In this document: piece by piece, positions 4,692-5,513 of the stretch
Layout of the letters: every line of letters starts with the position of its first letter
Position numbering within the stretch: the first letter of the stretch is position 1
Assembly: GCA_031282535.1 (NCBI GenBank)
Contig: JAITDM010000254.1
Coordinates: 1 to 5,513 of the forward strand
DNA length: 5,513 nucleotides
DNA from: Oscillospiraceae bacterium
Lineage (GTDB): Bacteria; Bacillota; Clostridia; Oscillospirales; UBA929
Reading direction: 5' to 3'
Program-made: the position numbers and the translations under genes
Notes under the pieces: generated by a model
Seen by the model: only the letters and a program-made list of their open reading frames with translations
Told to the model about the DNA's origin: nothing
The model's database searches: none

Positions 4692-5513
4692 ATGGACATG
4701 ACGCCGGAGATGCTGGCCAAGATCCGCGCCTCACTCGCGCACGCCCTGAAGGGGGACTTTTACCGGACCCACTTCCGGGACATCGCCCCGGAGGACATCC
4801 GCACCCGGGCGGACTTTGAGAAGCTCCCGTTCACGGAGAAGGAAGACCTGCGGTCGGCCTATCCGCTCGGCCTGCTGGCGGTGCCCGAGGAGGAGATCGT
4901 CCGCATCCACTCCTCCTCCGGCACCACGGGCACGCCCGTCATCATCCCTTACACACAGAAGGACGTGGACGACTGGGCGATCATGTTCCGGCGCTGTTAT
5001 GAGACCGCGGGCATCACAAACAAGGACCGCATCCACATCACCCCGGGGTACGGGCTGTGGACCGCGGGCATCGGCTTTCAGCTCGGCGCGGAGCTGCTGG
5101 GCGCGATGGCGATCCCGATGGGTCCCGGCAACACGGACAAGCAGATCCAGATGATGATGGATCTGAAATCCACCGTGCTCGGCGCGACGTCCTCCTACGC
5201 GCTGCTGATCGCCGAGGAGATCGAGCGGCGCGGCGTGCGGGACCGGATCCATCTGAAAAAAGGCGTCATCGGCTCGGAGCGCTGGGGCGAAAAGATGCGC
5301 CGGCGCATCGCGAACGAGCTGGGCGTCGAGCTCTACGACATCTACGGTCTCACCGAGATCTACGGGCCCGGCATCGGGATGAGCTGCCGGCACGAGTGCG
5401 GCATGCACATGTGGACCGACTTTTTGTACTACGAGATCATCGATCCGAAGACCGGTCTGACGGTGCCGGAGGGGGAGATCGGGGAGATCGTGATCACGAC
5501 GCTCCAAAAGGAG
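4692..5513 (+). CDS. paaK: Phenylacetate-CoA ligase family protein, N-terminal 274 residues (cut by window edge)
   Basis: An AMP-forming arylacetate-CoA ligase of the adenylate-forming superfamily. The ATP-binding loop SSSGTTGTP is at 74-82. ITPGYGLWTAGIGFQLGAE (116-134) matches the aryl-binding core of PaaK. GSERWGEKMRRRI (194-206) and YDIYGLTEIYGPGIG (215-229) are the adenylate motifs expected next. The fragment stops in GEIGEIVITTLQKE; the family is normally about 430 residues, so roughly the last 150, with the lysine-bearing C-terminal lid, lie outside. The ATG at 4692 follows AAGGAGGGG (4675-4683) by 8 bases. Placed after iorAB, it probably acts on the IorAB product: in reverse, aryl-acetyl-CoA plus AMP and PPi to free acid and ATP, or forward, activating imported arylacetates. 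Substrate (indole-, phenyl- or hydroxyphenylacetate) cannot be decided; use of the symbol rests on family membership. Confidence 0.9.
   Translation, partial: MDMTPEMLAKIRASLAHALKGDFYRTHFRDIAPEDIRTRADFEKLPFTEKEDLRSAYPLGLLAVPEEEIVRIHSSSGTTGTPVIIPYTQKDVDDWAIMFRRCYETAGITNKDRIHITPGYGLWTAGIGFQLGAELLGAMAIPMGPGNTDKQIQMMMDLKSTVLGATSSYALLIAEEIERRGVRDRIHLKKGVIGSERWGEKMRRRIANELGVELYDIYGLTEIYGPGIGMSCRHECGMHMWTDFLYYEIIDPKTGLTVPEGEIGEIVITTLQKE

Noticed and set aside
4731..5507. A 258-residue minus-strand open frame at the right end
   Set aside because: Antisense shadow of the ligase gene, which shows all expected adenylate-forming motifs on the plus strand.

Overview
The window looks like a chromosomal piece of an anaerobic, GC-rich member of the Firmicutes, plausibly a gut-type clostridium. 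This is inferred from four things: strong AGGAGG-type ribosome binding sites, consensus TTGACA/TATAAT-like promoters, GC-rich genes set in more AT-rich spacers, and a ferredoxin-linked 2-oxoacid oxidoreductase. Genus cannot be read from the sequence.

Layout, left to right. (1) Positions 1-161, minus strand: the first 53 codons of an unidentified secreted protein with a clear signal peptide, running off the left edge. (2) Positions 162-524: no gene. The spacer holds an extended -10 promoter for the secreted gene, a 10-bp inverted repeat with overlapping direct repeats, a plus-strand intrinsic terminator with no visible gene in front of it, and a strong promoter for the next gene. (3) Positions 525-1463, plus: a complete alpha/beta hydrolase of the hormone-sensitive-lipase type. 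(4) Positions 1484-1702, minus: a truncated Rrf2-family regulator keeping only its DNA-binding half; an AT-rich patch lies exactly at the break. (5) Positions 1703-2193: no gene. The spacer holds a candidate promoter for the Rrf2 remnant, a near-perfect plus-strand promoter, a palindrome at the predicted transcription start, and a leader of about 160 nt that ends in a strong terminator with a competing hairpin. (6) Positions 2194-5513, plus: iorA, iorB (7-base overlap) and, 90 bases on, a paaK-like phenylacetate-CoA ligase cut by the right edge.

The last three genes form a coherent pathway. IorAB oxidatively decarboxylates aryl pyruvates (indolepyruvate, phenylpyruvate, hydroxyphenylpyruvate), made by transamination of Trp, Phe and Tyr, to aryl-acetyl-CoA and reduced ferredoxin. 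The ligase interconverts aryl-acetyl-CoA and free arylacetate, and run in reverse it could yield ATP. The operon would therefore ferment aromatic amino acids to indoleacetate or phenylacetate, or run backwards to make aryl pyruvates from arylacetates.

The most interesting element is the leader in front of iorA. It looks like a transcription attenuator or riboswitch, matches no class I can recognise, and controls an aromatic 2-oxoacid operon.
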